The translations under genes were made by a program, and so were the position numbers. From positions 8,304,988 through 8,368,987 of the forward strand of contig NC_058140.1 in assembly GCF_011075055.1 (NCBI RefSeq): a DNA stretch of 64,000 nucleotides, given 5' to 3'. The DNA is from Mangifera indica. Its lineage: Eukaryota; Streptophyta; Magnoliopsida; Sapindales; Anacardiaceae. The notes under the pieces are model-generated. The model was given only the letters and a program-made list of their open reading frames with translations. It was not told the DNA's origin and searched no databases. This document shows, one piece after another, positions 36,991 to 48,852 of the stretch. Numbering within the stretch: position 1 is the stretch's first letter; every line of letters starts with the position of its first letter.

Positions 36991-38073
36991 AAAGCTACCC
37001 AATCTTCCTAATTCCACATTAAAGAAAAAGGGCATCCGATTAATACTAATAAATTTTTTTATGTGAAATTTTGACAGCTTGTAAATAAAATAAGCTAGCA
37101 ATTTTCCATTTCATGCTAAATTTGAAAAATTAGAAACTCATCATCAAAACTTATGAGAATGCAAGCTTCATCAGGTTAACTCAACTATTAATGAAAATGC
37201 AGTTATCAAATGAACACCAAACTTATCCTAGAATCATGCCCTATAATTGTAAAAAGAATATACTCCTACCATATCAAGGCATAATGAAAGACAACAAATA
37301 CTCTCAAGTCACAAAAAAATACAAACAATATGGAAACTGTATGTAAATTATAGAATAATCTAAGTATACCATTAAAAGAAATCTGTAAAAAAAGAATTAC
37401 TTTATATTAAGGGAGACTTTTTTTGTACCGTTCTTACATAGAAGTGCTACTATATCTAAACTACAATCTTATTCACTAGAAAATTCAATATTTATTCCAT
37501 ATGATCAAGAACTTAACCATGAAGATAATTCAAAGATATCATAATATATAATACCTTGATTTTGATTTCACAATATTCCATGAATTTAAACGGCTTAACT
37601 AAATATGCTAAAATAATGAATCGAATTATTTTCTAACAATACCAAATTACCATCAAATGATAAGAAATGGAAAAATATCGATAACAACTAGCTAAATTTT
37701 CCCAAAATTTTAAGAAAGAACACAATCCTATTTGGTTGCCAAGAACGTTGATCACATTTCAAACCCAAAAAAAACAATACTGGTTAATCAATCAAAAGTT
37801 TAAGTTCTTCTGTTTTTGATAATTACATGATTATAAGACAGCAAGAAGTATCAAATTAGAATTCATATTTCCTGGCAATTAATTAAAAAAAAGAAAAGAA
37901 ATGAAGGCAAAATTAAGAGAGCCAATATGATTTAATCAAGCGAAGAATTTAACAAATAAGAGATTAAAAACAATAATGATAATTTCATAATTTACAGTAT
38001 AGAGTTTCCATTCCATTACTACGAGAGAGAAAGTAGTAAAAGTAAACATGGAGAAAGCGTGAGAAAGAGTTAC
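35873..38073 (-). other. Probable 5'-UTR intron of the uL23 gene
   Basis: On the minus strand a donor AAGGG|GTAACT begins at 38073 and an acceptor TTTGCAG ends at 35873, 20 bases before the start codon. The 2.2 kb between has no ORF of interest. It includes a (GA)n(CAGA)n simple repeat at about 36960-36990, which explains the Ser/Leu-rich minus-strand frame at 36916-37101. The long leader intron is inferred from splice signals and the promoter location, not from transcript evidence. Confidence 0.6.
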
Positions 38074-38099
38074 CCCTTAGATAGCAACTTTGTGGTGGG

Positions 38100-38175
38100 G
38101 ATAGGGCAAGATCTGAGTTGAAAGAGGGTTTGGAGCAAAACTCAACTTATATATTCTTGTTTAAGGCCCAATTGC
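38100..38175 (-). promoter_or_regulatory. Promoter of the uL23 gene
   Basis: On the minus strand, a site II element TGGGCC (38165-38170) is followed by a TATA box TATATAAG (38146-38153), then a telo-box-like AAACCCT (about 38126-38132), then the 5'-UTR exon ending at 38074. The pairing of site II and telo-box is characteristic of plant ribosomal-protein and other growth-linked genes, which supports this as the true promoter despite its 2.3-kb distance from the ATG. Confidence 0.65.
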
Positions 38176-38230
38176 ATTAAAAATTGTGTCTTCTAGAGCC
38201 CCATTTTGATCTCCCTATTAATCCTATGTG

Positions 38231-39172
38231 GACATAGCAATGGGTTGGGTCGGCTCTGACTCGGCCCATGGGACTTATAGACCAGATTAGACCCAAGACC
38301 CATACAATAATGGACCTTTGGACCGGATCAATCTATATATTTTTGAAAGCCCAAAACCTAACCCTATATTAAATTGACCGGGCTAGCTTATTTAAATAAT
38401 TTTTTTAAAAATTTTTATTAAAATTTTTAAATACAAATTATTTTTTAATTATTAAATTGAGAATAACACCTCAAACGTTTTATTTATAATCTCTCATTTG
38501 TGGTGAAAAAATATAGTGATTACATGATGAAAAATATTATAAATTTATAATATAGTATAAATAAATTGATTTATATACTATATAAATTACAAACATAAAT
38601 AAATATATATAGTATATCATTTATCTACTCATTTTTAACATTCAAATCTCTGAATTCTTTTGATATTTGATTCATTTATAATATTTTTAACGATAAAATT
38701 GAAATGAAAATAAAATTATAAATACAAAGAATTATTATTTGTGAATTTAGATAATTTTTAAAAGAGAGTTGATGAGAGAAAATAAAATTAAAAATATAAT
38801 AAAAGAATTGAGATTGAGAAAAATTGAAATTGATGAAAGAGTTGAATTGATTTATATGGAGAAAAATAAATAAAATAAAAAATAAAAAAAAGACTAAAGG
38901 CTTCTGCCTGTGTTGTCACAAAGGCAAAAGCGTGGCTTCTGCTTTGGCAGAAGGGCAGAAGCCCTTGTATCGTCTGCCTTTTTGTTTTTTTTAATTTTTA
39001 TTTTTTAAAATAGTAATAGATTGAACGGGCTTAATTCATCGATTTAATATTAATGTTCATGGTCTAATCCGAAGGCCCATGGGTTAGGTTTGGTATACTA
39101 TAATATCGAATCGGGTCTTATTAGTTTGGACTTTAAATTCATGCTTTAAACTGAATTCCCATTTGACATGTC
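38231..39172. mobile_element. TIR DNA element, 942 bp, next to uL23 promoter
   Basis: The left end GACATAGCAATGGGTT and the reverse complement of the right end GACATGTCAAATGGGAA are inverted repeats. A second inverted pair lies inside (CCCATGGG..GATTAGACC, at about 38267-38292 and 39065-39083). The flanks TAATCCTATGTG (38219-38230) and TAATCGTATGTG (39173-39184) are a 12-bp direct repeat with one mismatch. The interior is AT-rich apart from a GC-rich hairpin block (38893-38985). No transposase. The ends resemble hAT-type MITEs, but the direct repeat is longer than the 8 bp expected. Confidence 0.65.
38895..38985. repeat. GC-rich hairpin block inside the TIR element
   Basis: GGCTTCTGC words on one side pair with GGCAGAAGGGCAGAAGCCC at about 38944-38966, giving overlapping potential stems. 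The patch is much richer in GC than its AT-rich host element. Confidence 0.6.
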
Positions 39173-39239
39173 TAATCGTATGTGTTGTTTTTTTTGATTA
39201 ATTGACATAATTCAAGAGTCTTAACGTTTCAATGAATTA

Positions 39240-39395
39240 TGGTGAAAAATAATATTTTATGTATAATTTTATTTATAAATAATGATATATTATTATATAA
39301 TTAAAAATTAAAAATTAAAAATAAAATAATATTTAATCTTATAATAATATATTATTATTTATATATAAAAATTGCGCATATAATATTATTATAAG
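39240..39395. mobile_element. Palindromic AT-rich MITE, copy 7
   Basis: Arms 'atgtataattttatttataaataatgatatattatta' and their mirror flank 'aaaaattaaaaataaaat'. Confidence 0.6.
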
Positions 39396-39399
39396 GTGA

Positions 39400-40340
39400 A
39401 ATACAATTAATTCGTTCACCATAATGGGCAAACCGGAGTGCCTTGTATTATCACACTGAACCGTGAAATACCAGTTGATTTCAGGTTTTCCTGGATTTGT
39501 TTTTACTAAGAAGCATACCTTTTCTTATGTAAAAAGAAACATTTAAAATTTAAATTTCACATTCGTATTCCATCTTTTTACATACAAAGTCGTCCAATGA
39601 CCAAATATTTTACTGCTACAGAAAATATGTTTCAGCATGGCATTCATGAATCAAATTTTTAATATAATTTTGCAACTTCTTGTCATAATCAATGCCCTGC
39701 TCACTGGAATTCAGTGTTTGAACCACACTTGCACAATTTATACAATTTCTGCCAAAAAGTCTCTTATTTTGATATCTGGAATTCAGTGTACAAAAATACA
39801 CTGCTTTAACAAGGGATAATAATAATCATTAAAAATATATTTCTCCTTATTAAAAAGTTTACAAAAACCTCCCCATTATTTATCATCAAAGCTTCTCAAA
39901 AAATATTAATATTAAAAAGAAAAATATCATTGTTAATTCAAATAACCAAAAATGTAATTTTCATCATTAAAAATAAATAATAATTACAAATATTTGCATT
40001 ACTATATTAATGTCATGGCCATGGAAAATAATAACGATAGATATTTTTATCGTTATAGTAATTTTTATTGATCATTATTTAATATCAACTATGAATATTT
40101 TCATTAGTTATAATTACATTTATAAACTACAAATTACAAAACATTATATCAATAATAAATATTTTTATCAATATAACAAATTACAAAACATTATAAATAT
40201 ATTCATCATTATATCGATAAAAAAGATACTAATAATGAATATTTTCGCCAGTATAAGTTTGTTTATTTGTCATTAAAAAAGCAAAAGGAGTATTGCCAAG
40301 ATACTAATGACAAAAATTGATTTTCAATTAATTTAATAAA

Positions 40341-40382
<42 letters not shown>

Positions 40383-40640
40383 GGCATTCATCATGTACTA
40401 ATTACAATCATTTTAAAACCATACATATGTTCCATCATCGTAAAAAATAAGAAAAAAAAAAAACTATAGGTTTTATATTATCCTAGCTCCCCTATAATTA
40501 AAATTAAGAAATTGTTACAAGTATCATAAAAATTAGTCACAACAAATACTAAATTATCTTTGCTTAATATGCATTCTCAAGTACCTACAAATTGTAGAAA
40601 GATAAGATTAAGATCGATGTGCACTCCCTCTCTCTTTCTC
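39400..40640. other. Intergenic, nothing recognised
   Basis: AT-rich with a (TA)n run at 40346-40378. The short frames at 39616-39819 and 40010-40276 have no family resemblance. Confidence 0.5.
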
Positions 40641-40649
40641 TCTCTATGT

Positions 40650-40805
40650 ATATATATGTACATCTATTTTAGGTATACAATTATTACACACTTATATGTG
40701 TTATCATATGATTAGATATTATTTTATTTTTAATTCAAAATCATTCAATTATATGATAACATATATAAGTATGTACATATTTATATACTTAAAGTGGATA
40801 TACAT
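40650..40805. mobile_element. Palindromic AT-rich MITE, copy 8
   Basis: The left arm 'tgtacatctattttaggtata' pairs with the reverse complement of 'tatatacttaaagtggatataca'; the centre is 'ttaattcaaaatcattcaatt'. Same family as the copies near 13.7 and 60.4 kb. Confidence 0.65.
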
Positions 40806-41340
40806 AGTTTTATTGTATGTATATGTATACATTCAAATTAAAGAAGCACACAGTAATCACATGAAAGTGACATGAGATTCTGCTATCTCATTTGTGATGG
40901 ATAAAATTTGAGACTTCATAAGAAAAAAAATAATTAAAACTGATGTTCTAAGCTTTATGCATCGAAAATTTGTCTAATGGTGTCACAAAAATCTTACATG
41001 AGTAACAGCAGCCAAACATATGGCAATAGAGGTTTTCATAATACACCTAATTAGAATAACACATATAAAGATATGCAAGCTCAAAGAAAGAGAACCATAA
41101 CCACCTGAAATCTTCCAAAACCATGCATTTCCTTACGTAAAATGGCGGATCCAAAGCCTTTTTCAAGCTCATATTTCGCATTTAGGACTAATAAAACTAC
41201 ATGATAATATATTTTGTAAACTTGTCTAATGTAGTAACTGTAATGCCAACATCACCACCTATGCCACACGATATGATATGAACCTTAAGGGAATTACACC
41301 ATAAAAACTAACTATTAAGATTGGATAGTCCAAAATCATA

Positions 41341-42165
41341 TGATGGAGACATCATCAAAACATTGATTATAGCACCAAGCCACGAGGTTGATCCACTTCA
41401 AATACCAGAAAGACCAATTATGAGGACTTAAGCTAAGAAGTTGCAACAAACCTTAAATAGACTCATGGAAGAGCTTTGGTCCAAGTCAAGCATCATCGAG
41501 GTCGATTGGGTCAAGGAGGGCATTAAGGGATTAGTTAATTTGATTCAGTTATCAGTCCAAGAAGAAGTAGAGGAATCAACCATGGGGGATAAAAGTCTAA
41601 TCTAAGAGTAGCATGTTATATTTGGCCATCAAGGAAGCATTCAAGGGAAGGCGTCCAAGCGTGCCTGGTTAGACCTAGGATTATGTTATTATTATTATTT
41701 TTTGTATTGGGCTAAGACTTATTTTATTAAAGCCCAAGTTTTTATTTATGTGTTATGTAATAGGCTACTTAAATTAGTTATTTTTAAAACCTAAATGTCA
41801 TGTTGGTTTTTAACTTAGGCTATTAGACATTTAAATAGTTAATAGGCTTAGATAAATTGAGTAGTCCATTGGGTTAAGGTCAAGTTAGGCCTTTAGGGTT
41901 TGTAGACACCATTTTAAAAAAAATATTTTTTTTTGGAAAAATGAACAGTAATCATAAGTTTCAACCTTGTTTCAAGATTTTAAATTCTTGATTCAAAATT
42001 ATCAAGAACTTATCAAGGTTCATCCTTTGTAACGTTCTAATCACTAATCTATACTAAGGTTCGTACAAATTTCATTTGTGTCAGGTCAAGGTGGAACTTG
42101 TTTCAATCTTGTACAAAGATCGATTCTTGATCGGGTTTCATGCATCATCGTTAAAGTTTGCATCA
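41341..42165 (+). repeat. 5' LTR of element E (825 bp)
   Basis: Starts TGATGGAG and ends GCATCA, with TSD TCATA immediately before. It matches 48052-48847 along its length. No tRNA-Met-type primer site follows; the next bases are aatttagcatctaagcc. Confidence 0.92.
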
Positions 42166-43471
42166 AATTTAGCATCTAAGCCACGCTGAATTAGGTTCTT
42201 GTTATTCTTTTAGAAAAATTTTGTTGTTCTTGTGTTTCTTGGTGATGCCAAAAATTTGTTGGCTATTTTCTTGCGTCTTTTCTTTGTTTTCATGTGAAAT
42301 TCTTGTGTTTCCTTCCTTTTTACATATAATCTAATCACCTAAGGAAGAGTCTAATCAAATTTCACTAAGTCTTGGTGAATCTTAATAATTCTAAATTTAG
42401 GGTTTATGATTATTGTCTTGTTTTTTAATTTCCTTTGTGATCTTGATCCTTATTTCTTGTGTCTTTTATGTTAATTGTCATTCTTGGTGTCTTTTCCTTT
42501 GATTCTTGGAATTTTTGCTTGAAAAACTAGTGAAACCAAATTCTAGGTTGTGTAGTGTCTAAATTTTTTCTTGATTGATCTTTGATTAAAAAAAAAAAAA
42601 GGAATTGGTTATGGCTAAATAGGTGTGTTGCATTTTGGTTAAAGTTTGATTGGTTTATAATAAAAATTTCAAACAAACCTTGGTGTGTGTAGTGTGAGCC
42701 AAATTGGGAAATTAATACTTGGGTGAATTTTGTTTTGTGTTGATCTTGAAATTCTTGGAGAAAAGTTTATTTGCTGAGTTGGGAAAACAGTTTCTTGGTT
42801 AATCTTTATTGTTTTGTTCCTAAATTCTTGGGAGAATTTTGGGTTGGCTAAGAGTTATTGTGATTGTGTTGAATTCTTTGAACTTTAGGAAGAAATCTTG
42901 AGATTACCGAAATTTAAAGCTTGAGTTTTGGCTTATTTTCTTTGAGTGCGTGAATCTTGTTTAGAAAAAAGGTATGAGTTTGCTAAAATTTGGAAGTAGT
43001 TGATCAAATCTTGTATGAGTCACTGCATTCTTAATTGAAGTTTGCTTGCAAGTCATAAAAGAAAACAAAAATCAAGAAACTAGTGTAGTGTAAATTCGAC
43101 CAAAAAGATGTTAAAAAAGTAAATAAAAAAATCAAGGAGAAAAATTAGAATCACTTACCTCATTTGAATTTGACTCTCCATTCTTGTTGTCTCTTTCAAG
43201 TTTTCTTTTCTTGATTGTTTCATTCTTTTATTTGTTTCCATCTTTTCAATTTTGAAAAATTTTCCTTCTTGAGTCTTTATTCCATTCGTTTGTCTTCATT
43301 AGTGATTGTATTTATCTCAAGGTTATTCTTGGTTAGTTTTTTATAAAATTCAGATTATAGAGTATGTGAGAACATTAGAGTGAAAACAGAAGCTTGAGTG
43401 TAAACACGTGAGGGAGTGTGTGAGGATTTTTAATTATATATGTACAATTTTTTTATTCTAAAATTTTAGAT
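42166..43471 (+). other. Leader of element E
   Basis: About 1.3 kb of non-coding, T-rich text between LTR and gag, containing repeated 'ttcttg' words. No ORF is supported. Confidence 0.6.
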
Positions 43472-44590
43472 ATGGTAGATCCCAAAAACACTAATGTTAT
43501 GGAAGGTTTGGGTAAAATCGAGGCTTTTACAATGCAAGCCATTTAACAATAATTTGAGCGTGTCTTTGATATGGTGGGGAGTGTTAATGATAGGTTGGAT
43601 AAGTTAGAGAAGCAACAAAGTGATAAAAAAGGATCTAGTGTAAGTAAGGGAAACAGAAAAACACTTTTAGAGTGAGATAAAGATAGGGTTAACTCTGATA
43701 GTGAGCGTGATGAGGGTAGTGGTAGGAAAAATACTTTAGAGAGCAAAAGGAGATGAAGACGACATAAAAATAGTTTGTATAGAGGAGATAAATAGGGTGA
43801 TCGTAGCCTTAGTATTATTAAGATGAAAATTTCACCTTTTTATGGTAAAATGACTCGAAGGCCTATTTAGATTAGGAACGTAAAGTAGATCAAGTTTTCA
43901 ACATCCATAGGTATATAAAGGAGAAAAAGTTGAAATTAACAACTGTAGAATTCATCGATTATGCAAGTATTTTGGTGAGATTAGTTACTAATGAATAAAC
44001 ATAAGAATTTAGGTAGACCCATAGATACTTGGGATGATATAAAGAGTATGATGAGGTAACGATTTGTTCCAAGCCATTACCATAGGGATTTACTTAAAAA
44101 ATTACAAAGACTTAGATAAGGGACAAAAAGTGTAGAGAATTATCACAAGGAGATGAAGATAACCATGATTAGGGCTGATATAGAGGAGGATAGGGAGACC
44201 ATTATGGCTAGGTTCTTAAATGGGTTGAACAAGGATATAACAAATGTAGTAGAGCTTTAACATTATGTAAAATTAGAGGATTTTGTGCATATGATGATGA
44301 AGGTAGAGTGATAGTTACAACGAAAGGGTAAAAGGGATTTGGGGTCCTATTTTAGCCCTTGGAAACCAAATGTGTCAAAGAAAGATGACAAACCACCTTA
44401 TAAGCTAAAAACCAAACATTCTAAACTTAGGGGAGAGGAACTTAACCGATAGAAACCTAGTACCAAACCCGAACCATCGAAGAGAAATAATGAGATAAAA
44501 TGTTTTAAGTGTTTGGGTAAGAATCACGTAGCCTATCAATGTCCTAACAAAAGAACTATGTTATTGAGGGAGGACATGAGTATGAGACAG
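43472..44590 (+). pseudogene. Element E gag
   Basis: Begins at the ATG at 43472 (MVDPKNTNVMEGLGKIEAFT..) with many stops. The capsid region is recognisable ('RFVPSHYHRDLLKKLQRLR', 'SVENYHKEMKITMIRADIEEDRETIMARFLNGLNKDI'). The nucleocapsid keeps an intact CX2CX4HX4C zinc knuckle (CFKCLGKNHVAYQC) at about 44500-44541. Confidence 0.88.
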
Positions 44591-44599
44591 AAGAAGAGT

Positions 44600-45015
44600 C
44601 GAGTGATGAGTCTATGCCACCATTAAAGGATGTTAGTGATGAAGAGTTAGATTATACAGTAGAAGGTGAGACATTAGTGTCTAAGAGAGCTTTAAATTTA
44701 TAGTATAAGGAAGAAAATGATGAGCAAAAAGAGAATATCTTTCATACTAGGTGTCATGTGAAGGAAAAAGTGTGTACTTTGATAATAGATGAAGGTAATT
44801 GCACAAATGTAACCAATATCAAGCTTGTAGAAAAACTTAGTTTACCTATACTTAAATGCTCTAGACCTTATAAACTTTGGTGGTTGAATGACTGTGGAGA
44901 GATTAGGGTGAATAAACAAGTGGTGGTGGCTTTGTCTATGGGTAGGTATCAAGATGGGATTTTGTGTAATGTAGTACCTATGCATGTTGGTCACATTTTG
45001 TTGGGCATGTCATGA
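44600..45015 (+). pseudogene. Element E aspartic protease
   Basis: An acidic linker is followed by a retropepsin domain in an open stretch at 44758-45015 with 'KVCTLIIDEGNCTNVTNIKLVEKLSL'. The catalytic D-S-G is changed to D-E-G. The end 'VVPMHVGHILLGMS' corresponds to the VVPMxxCHLLLGRPW block, and the frame stops there. Confidence 0.78.
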
Positions 45016-45099
45016 CAATATGATTGAAAAGTGACACATAACAAGTTTAAAAATAAATATTCCTTCATGATAACAATAAGTTAATAACCCTTGTACCTT

Positions 45100-45530
45100 T
45101 GTCACCAAAACAAGTTTATGATGATCAAGTGAGGAAGAGAAAGATGTTTGATGAAAAGAAAGAAACTAAGAGTGAGAAGAAAAGAGAAAATTTGAGTGAA
45201 GATGAGAGAAGACAGAATAGGGTTAGAAAGAAAAGAGAAGAAAAAAAGAGTGAGAAATTCGGTCTTGAGAAAATAATAGGGAAAGAAAAAAATTAGCAAG
45301 AAAAAAAGAGCTTTTATTCAAAAGCGAGTGATGTGAGGGTAGCTTTTATGACTAAACAATATTTGTTATTGTTGGTGTACAAGGAACAATTTCTGTTTTC
45401 CACTAATGTTGACCATTCTTTTCTTAGTGTGTTTTTTTCACTTTTGCAGGAATTTAAAGACGTATTCTCTAAGGAAATTTCAGATGGATTGCCACTAGTT
45501 CGTGGGATAAGCACCAAATTGATTTCATAC
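45100..45530 (+). pseudogene. Element E protease-RT linker
   Basis: A Lys/Glu-rich linker (45099-45296) is followed by 'EFKDVFSKEISDGLPLVRGI', the stretch that precedes RT in gypsy elements. The minus-strand Phe/Leu-rich frame here is its shadow. Confidence 0.7.
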
Positions 45531-46200
45531 CTAGAATGGTGATACCCAATTGTCCAGCCTATAGAAGTAATCCCAAGAAGACAAAAGAGCTTCAAAGGCA
45601 AATAGAGGAGTTGTTGAAGAAGGGATACATGAGGGAGAGCATAAGTACATGTGTCGTACTAGTGATTCTAGTACTTAAGAAGGATGGGTCATAGAGGAAG
45701 TGTGTTGACTACCAAACCATCAAGAAAATCACTGTAAAGTCTTGCTATCCTATACCTAGGCTAGATGATATGCTTGATGAACTGCATGGATCATATACCT
45801 TTTCAAAAATTGATTTAAAAAATGGGTATCATCAAATTATGATGAAAGAAGATAATGAATAGAAAACTACCTTGAAAACCAAATATAGCTTGTATGAGTG
45901 GTTGGTAATGCCAATTGGGCTTACTAATGCACCTAGTACATTTATAAGGTTAATGAACCATGTCTTGTGTGCATTTATAGGCAAGTTTGTAGTCGTCTAT
46001 TTTGATGATATACTTATTTATAGTCATAGTCTAGATGAGCATAAAGGACACGTACGTGATGTTTTGCTTATGCTTAGGAAAGAAAGATTGTTTGGTAATC
46101 TTAAGAAGTGTTCTTTTGTACTGACGAGATTGTGTTTCTAGGATTTGTGGTCTCATCTAGGGGAATTAAAGTATATGAGGAGAAGGTCAAGACTATTTGA
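45530..46200 (+). pseudogene. Element E reverse transcriptase
   Basis: Blocks in order: 'PNCPAYRSNPKKTKELQRQIEELLKKGYMRES', 'KKDGS.RKCVDYQTIKKIT', '[33 protein letters not shown]', then an open stretch at 45872-46141 with '[20 protein letters not shown]' and the catalytic '[12 protein letters not shown]'. The catalytic Asp pair is intact, but there are upstream stops (e.g. TAG near 45692 and 45860). Confidence 0.92.
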
Positions 46201-46206
46201 GAGTGG

Positions 46207-46770
46207 TTGACACCTACTTCTATTACCAAGGTTAGAAGTTTCCATGGTCTTGCTAATTTCTATAGGAGATTTGTGCAAGACTTTAATACACTAGCTTCAT
46301 TATTAACTAAAATAATTAAAAAAAATGTAAGGTTTAAGTGGGGTGAGGAACAAGAACATGCATTCGCTTTGATTAAAGATAAGTTGAGTACTACACCTTT
46401 ACTTATTTTGCCTGATTTTTCCAAATTATTTGAAGTTAAGTGTGATGTTTCAGGTATAAGCATTAGAGCTGTTTTGATGCAAGAAAATAGGCCCATAACA
46501 TTTTTCAATGAGAAACTCAGTGGGTCCACCTTGAAGTATCTAACTTATTACAATGAGTTATATGCTTTAGTGAGGGCATCGAAGAAGTGGCAACATTACC
46601 TTTGGCCATGCAAGTTCATCATCCAGACAAATCATAAGTCCATAAAACATTTAAAGGGACAAGGTAAGTTGAACAAGAGATATGCCAGCTGGGTTGAATT
46701 CATAGAAACTTTTCCTTATGTCATCAATTATAAGCAAGGTAAGGAAAAATGTTGTGGTAGATGTATTATC
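46207..46770 (+). pseudogene. Element E RNase H
   Basis: A largely open frame: '[32 protein letters not shown]' (RT connection), '[18 protein letters not shown]', '[25 protein letters not shown]' (first catalytic Asp kept), '[19 protein letters not shown]', '[11 protein letters not shown]' (usual D replaced by N) and '[23 protein letters not shown]'. The domain ends where the frame shifts into 'VVVDVLSR'. Confidence 0.9.
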
Positions 46771-47980
46771 ACGCGGGTATACTCTAATCTTAACTTTAGA
46801 CACTAGGTTGCTTGGGTTTGAGTATATCAAGGATTTTTATGTGACTAATATAGACTTTTCTAGTATTTATGATGCTTGTGAGAAAGTTGCATTTGGTAAG
46901 TTTTATAGACATGATGGATATTTGTTTAGGGAGAATAAATTATATGTGCCTATGAATTCCTTGCATGAATTGCTTATTAGGGAAGCACATAAAGGTGGAC
47001 TAATGGGTCATTTCAACATAACTAAAACCTTAGGCATCTTACAGGAGCATTTCTTTTGGCCACATATGAAAAAATATATTGAGCGTATTTGTAATAAATG
47101 TGTTAAGTGTAAGCAGGCTAAGTCAAAAGTTTTACCCTATGGATTGTATACACCCTTACCAATACCTAGTGAACCTTGGGTTGATATTTATATGGACTTT
47201 GTGTTAGAGTTGCCTAGTACAAGGAAGAACAAAGATGTAATTTTTGTAGTCATTGATAGATTTTCCAAAATGGCACACTTTATCTTATGCCATAAAACTG
47301 ATGACGTTATTAATATTGCTGATTTATTTTTTAGGGATATAGTACGCTTGTATGGAGTTCCAAGAAGTATCATGTTTGATTGAGATTTTAAGTTTTTCAG
47401 CTACTTTTGGAAGGTATTGTGGGAAAAATTAGGTACAAAGCTCTTATTTTCATTACATGTCACCCGCAAACTGATAGACAAACTGAAGTAGTAAATAAGA
47501 AATTAACTCAGTTATTGTGCTCTGTGATTGAAAAGAACTTAAAAACTTAGGAGGAATGTTTACCATATGTAGAATTTGCATATAATAGGATGGTGCACTC
47601 CATTACATGTTATTCCTCATTTAAGATCGTCTATAGTTTAAATCTACTAACTCTTTTGGATCTTTTGCCATTGTCTATTAATAAGAGAACTAGCTTAGAT
47701 AGGAAAAGAAAAATGAAGCTTATGAAACATATTCATAAGAAAGTCAAACAAAACATTGAAAATAGACTAAGAAGTTTGCTAAGCAAGCTAACAAAGGAAA
47801 GAATAAGGTGGTATTTCAACCAAGAGATTGGATATGGGTACCTATGTGAAAAGAAAATTTTCCTTAGCAATGGAAGTTAAAACTCTACCCAAGGGGAGAT
47901 GGTCCATTTCAACTCTTTAAGCAAATTAGACATAATGCCTACAAGTTGGATCTTTTAGATAAATACAATATAAGTACTAC
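46718..47980 (+). pseudogene. Element E integrase
   Basis: The open stretch 46718-47383 carries the HHCC zinc finger (H..H in '[30 protein letters not shown]' and C..C in '[11 protein letters not shown]'). The catalytic core follows with '[36 protein letters not shown]' (first Asp) and '[16 protein letters not shown]' (second Asp), then a stop. The core resumes in other frames at 47450-47880 ('HPQTDRQTEVVNKKL' and 'NIENRL...YFNQEIG'), with a C-terminal GPY-like tail near 47900. No chromodomain was recognised. Confidence 0.9.
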
Positions 47981-48051
47981 TTTTAATGCGTCTGACGTAT
48001 TTTTTTTTAATAATATAGATTTGAGGGCAAACCTTTCTCAAGAAAGGAGGA

Positions 48052-48847
48052 TGATGGAGACATCATCAAGCATCAATCAGAGTATCGAGCCATGAAGTTG
48101 ATCCACTTCAAATACTAGAAGGATATGTAACGAGGAGTTGAGCCAAGAAGTTGCATCAAACCTTAAATAGACTCATGGAAGAGCTTTGGTCCAAGTCAAG
48201 CATCATAGAGGTCGATTGGGCCAAGGAAGACACTAGAGGACTAGTTAATTTGATCCAGTTCTCAGTCCAAGAATGAGTTTAGGAATCGGCCATGGGGGAT
48301 AAAAGCCCAATCCAAGAGTAGCATGTCATATTTGACCATTAAGGAAGCATTCAAGGTAAGGTGTCTAAACATGCCTTGGTTAGGCCTAAGATTATGTTGT
48401 TATTATTATTTTTTTGTACTAAGCTAAGACTTGTTTTATTAAAGTCCAAGGTTTTATTTAAGTTATCTATTATGTAATGGGCTATTTAAATTAGTTATTT
48501 TTAAAGCCCAAATGTCATGTTGGTTTTTCATTTAGGTTATTAGGCATTTAATTAGTTAACGGGCTTAGGTAAATTGGGTAGTCCATTAGGTTAAGATCAA
48601 GTTAAGCCTTAGGGTTTGTAGACACCATTTTAAAAAAACAATTTTTTTGGAAGAATGAACAGTAACTATGAGTTTCAACCTTGTTTCAAGATTTCAACTT
48701 CTTGATTCAAAACTATCAAGCACTTATCAAGGTTCATCCCTTGTGGCATTCTAATCATTAATCTATACCAAGGTGAAACCTATTTCAATCTTGGATAAAG
48801 ATTGATTTTTGATTGGGTTTCGCGTGTCGTCGTTGAAGTTTGCATCA
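48052..48847 (+). repeat. 3' LTR of element E (796 bp)
   Basis: Preceded by polypurine tract aagaaaggagga and followed by TSD TCATA. It aligns with 41341-42165 but has several small deletions, including loss of a 'ttcgtacaaatttcatttg' block present in the 5' copy. Confidence 0.92.
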
Positions 48848-48852
48848 TCATA

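Larger units (their letters stand above)
41341..48847 (+). mobile_element. Full-length Ty3/gypsy element E (7507 bp)
   Basis: Bounded by two LTRs beginning TGATGGAGACATCATCA and ending TTTGCATCA. The 5-bp target duplication TCATA lies at 41336-41340 and 48848-48852. A polypurine tract (aagaaaggagga) sits directly before the 3' LTR at 48052. Between are a leader of about 1.3 kb, gag, protease, RT, RNase H and integrase in gypsy order. All genes are interrupted, and the LTRs differ by many substitutions and small indels, so the insertion is old. Confidence 0.95.

Noticed and set aside
36916..37101. 61-residue minus-strand ORF with a Leu/Ser run
   Set aside because: Generated by a (GA)n/(CAGA)n repeat inside the proposed leader intron.
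45099..45299. Lys/Glu-rich ORF and its Phe/Leu-rich antisense as independent genes
   Set aside because: The stretch is the protease-RT linker of gypsy element E; low complexity and within the element.
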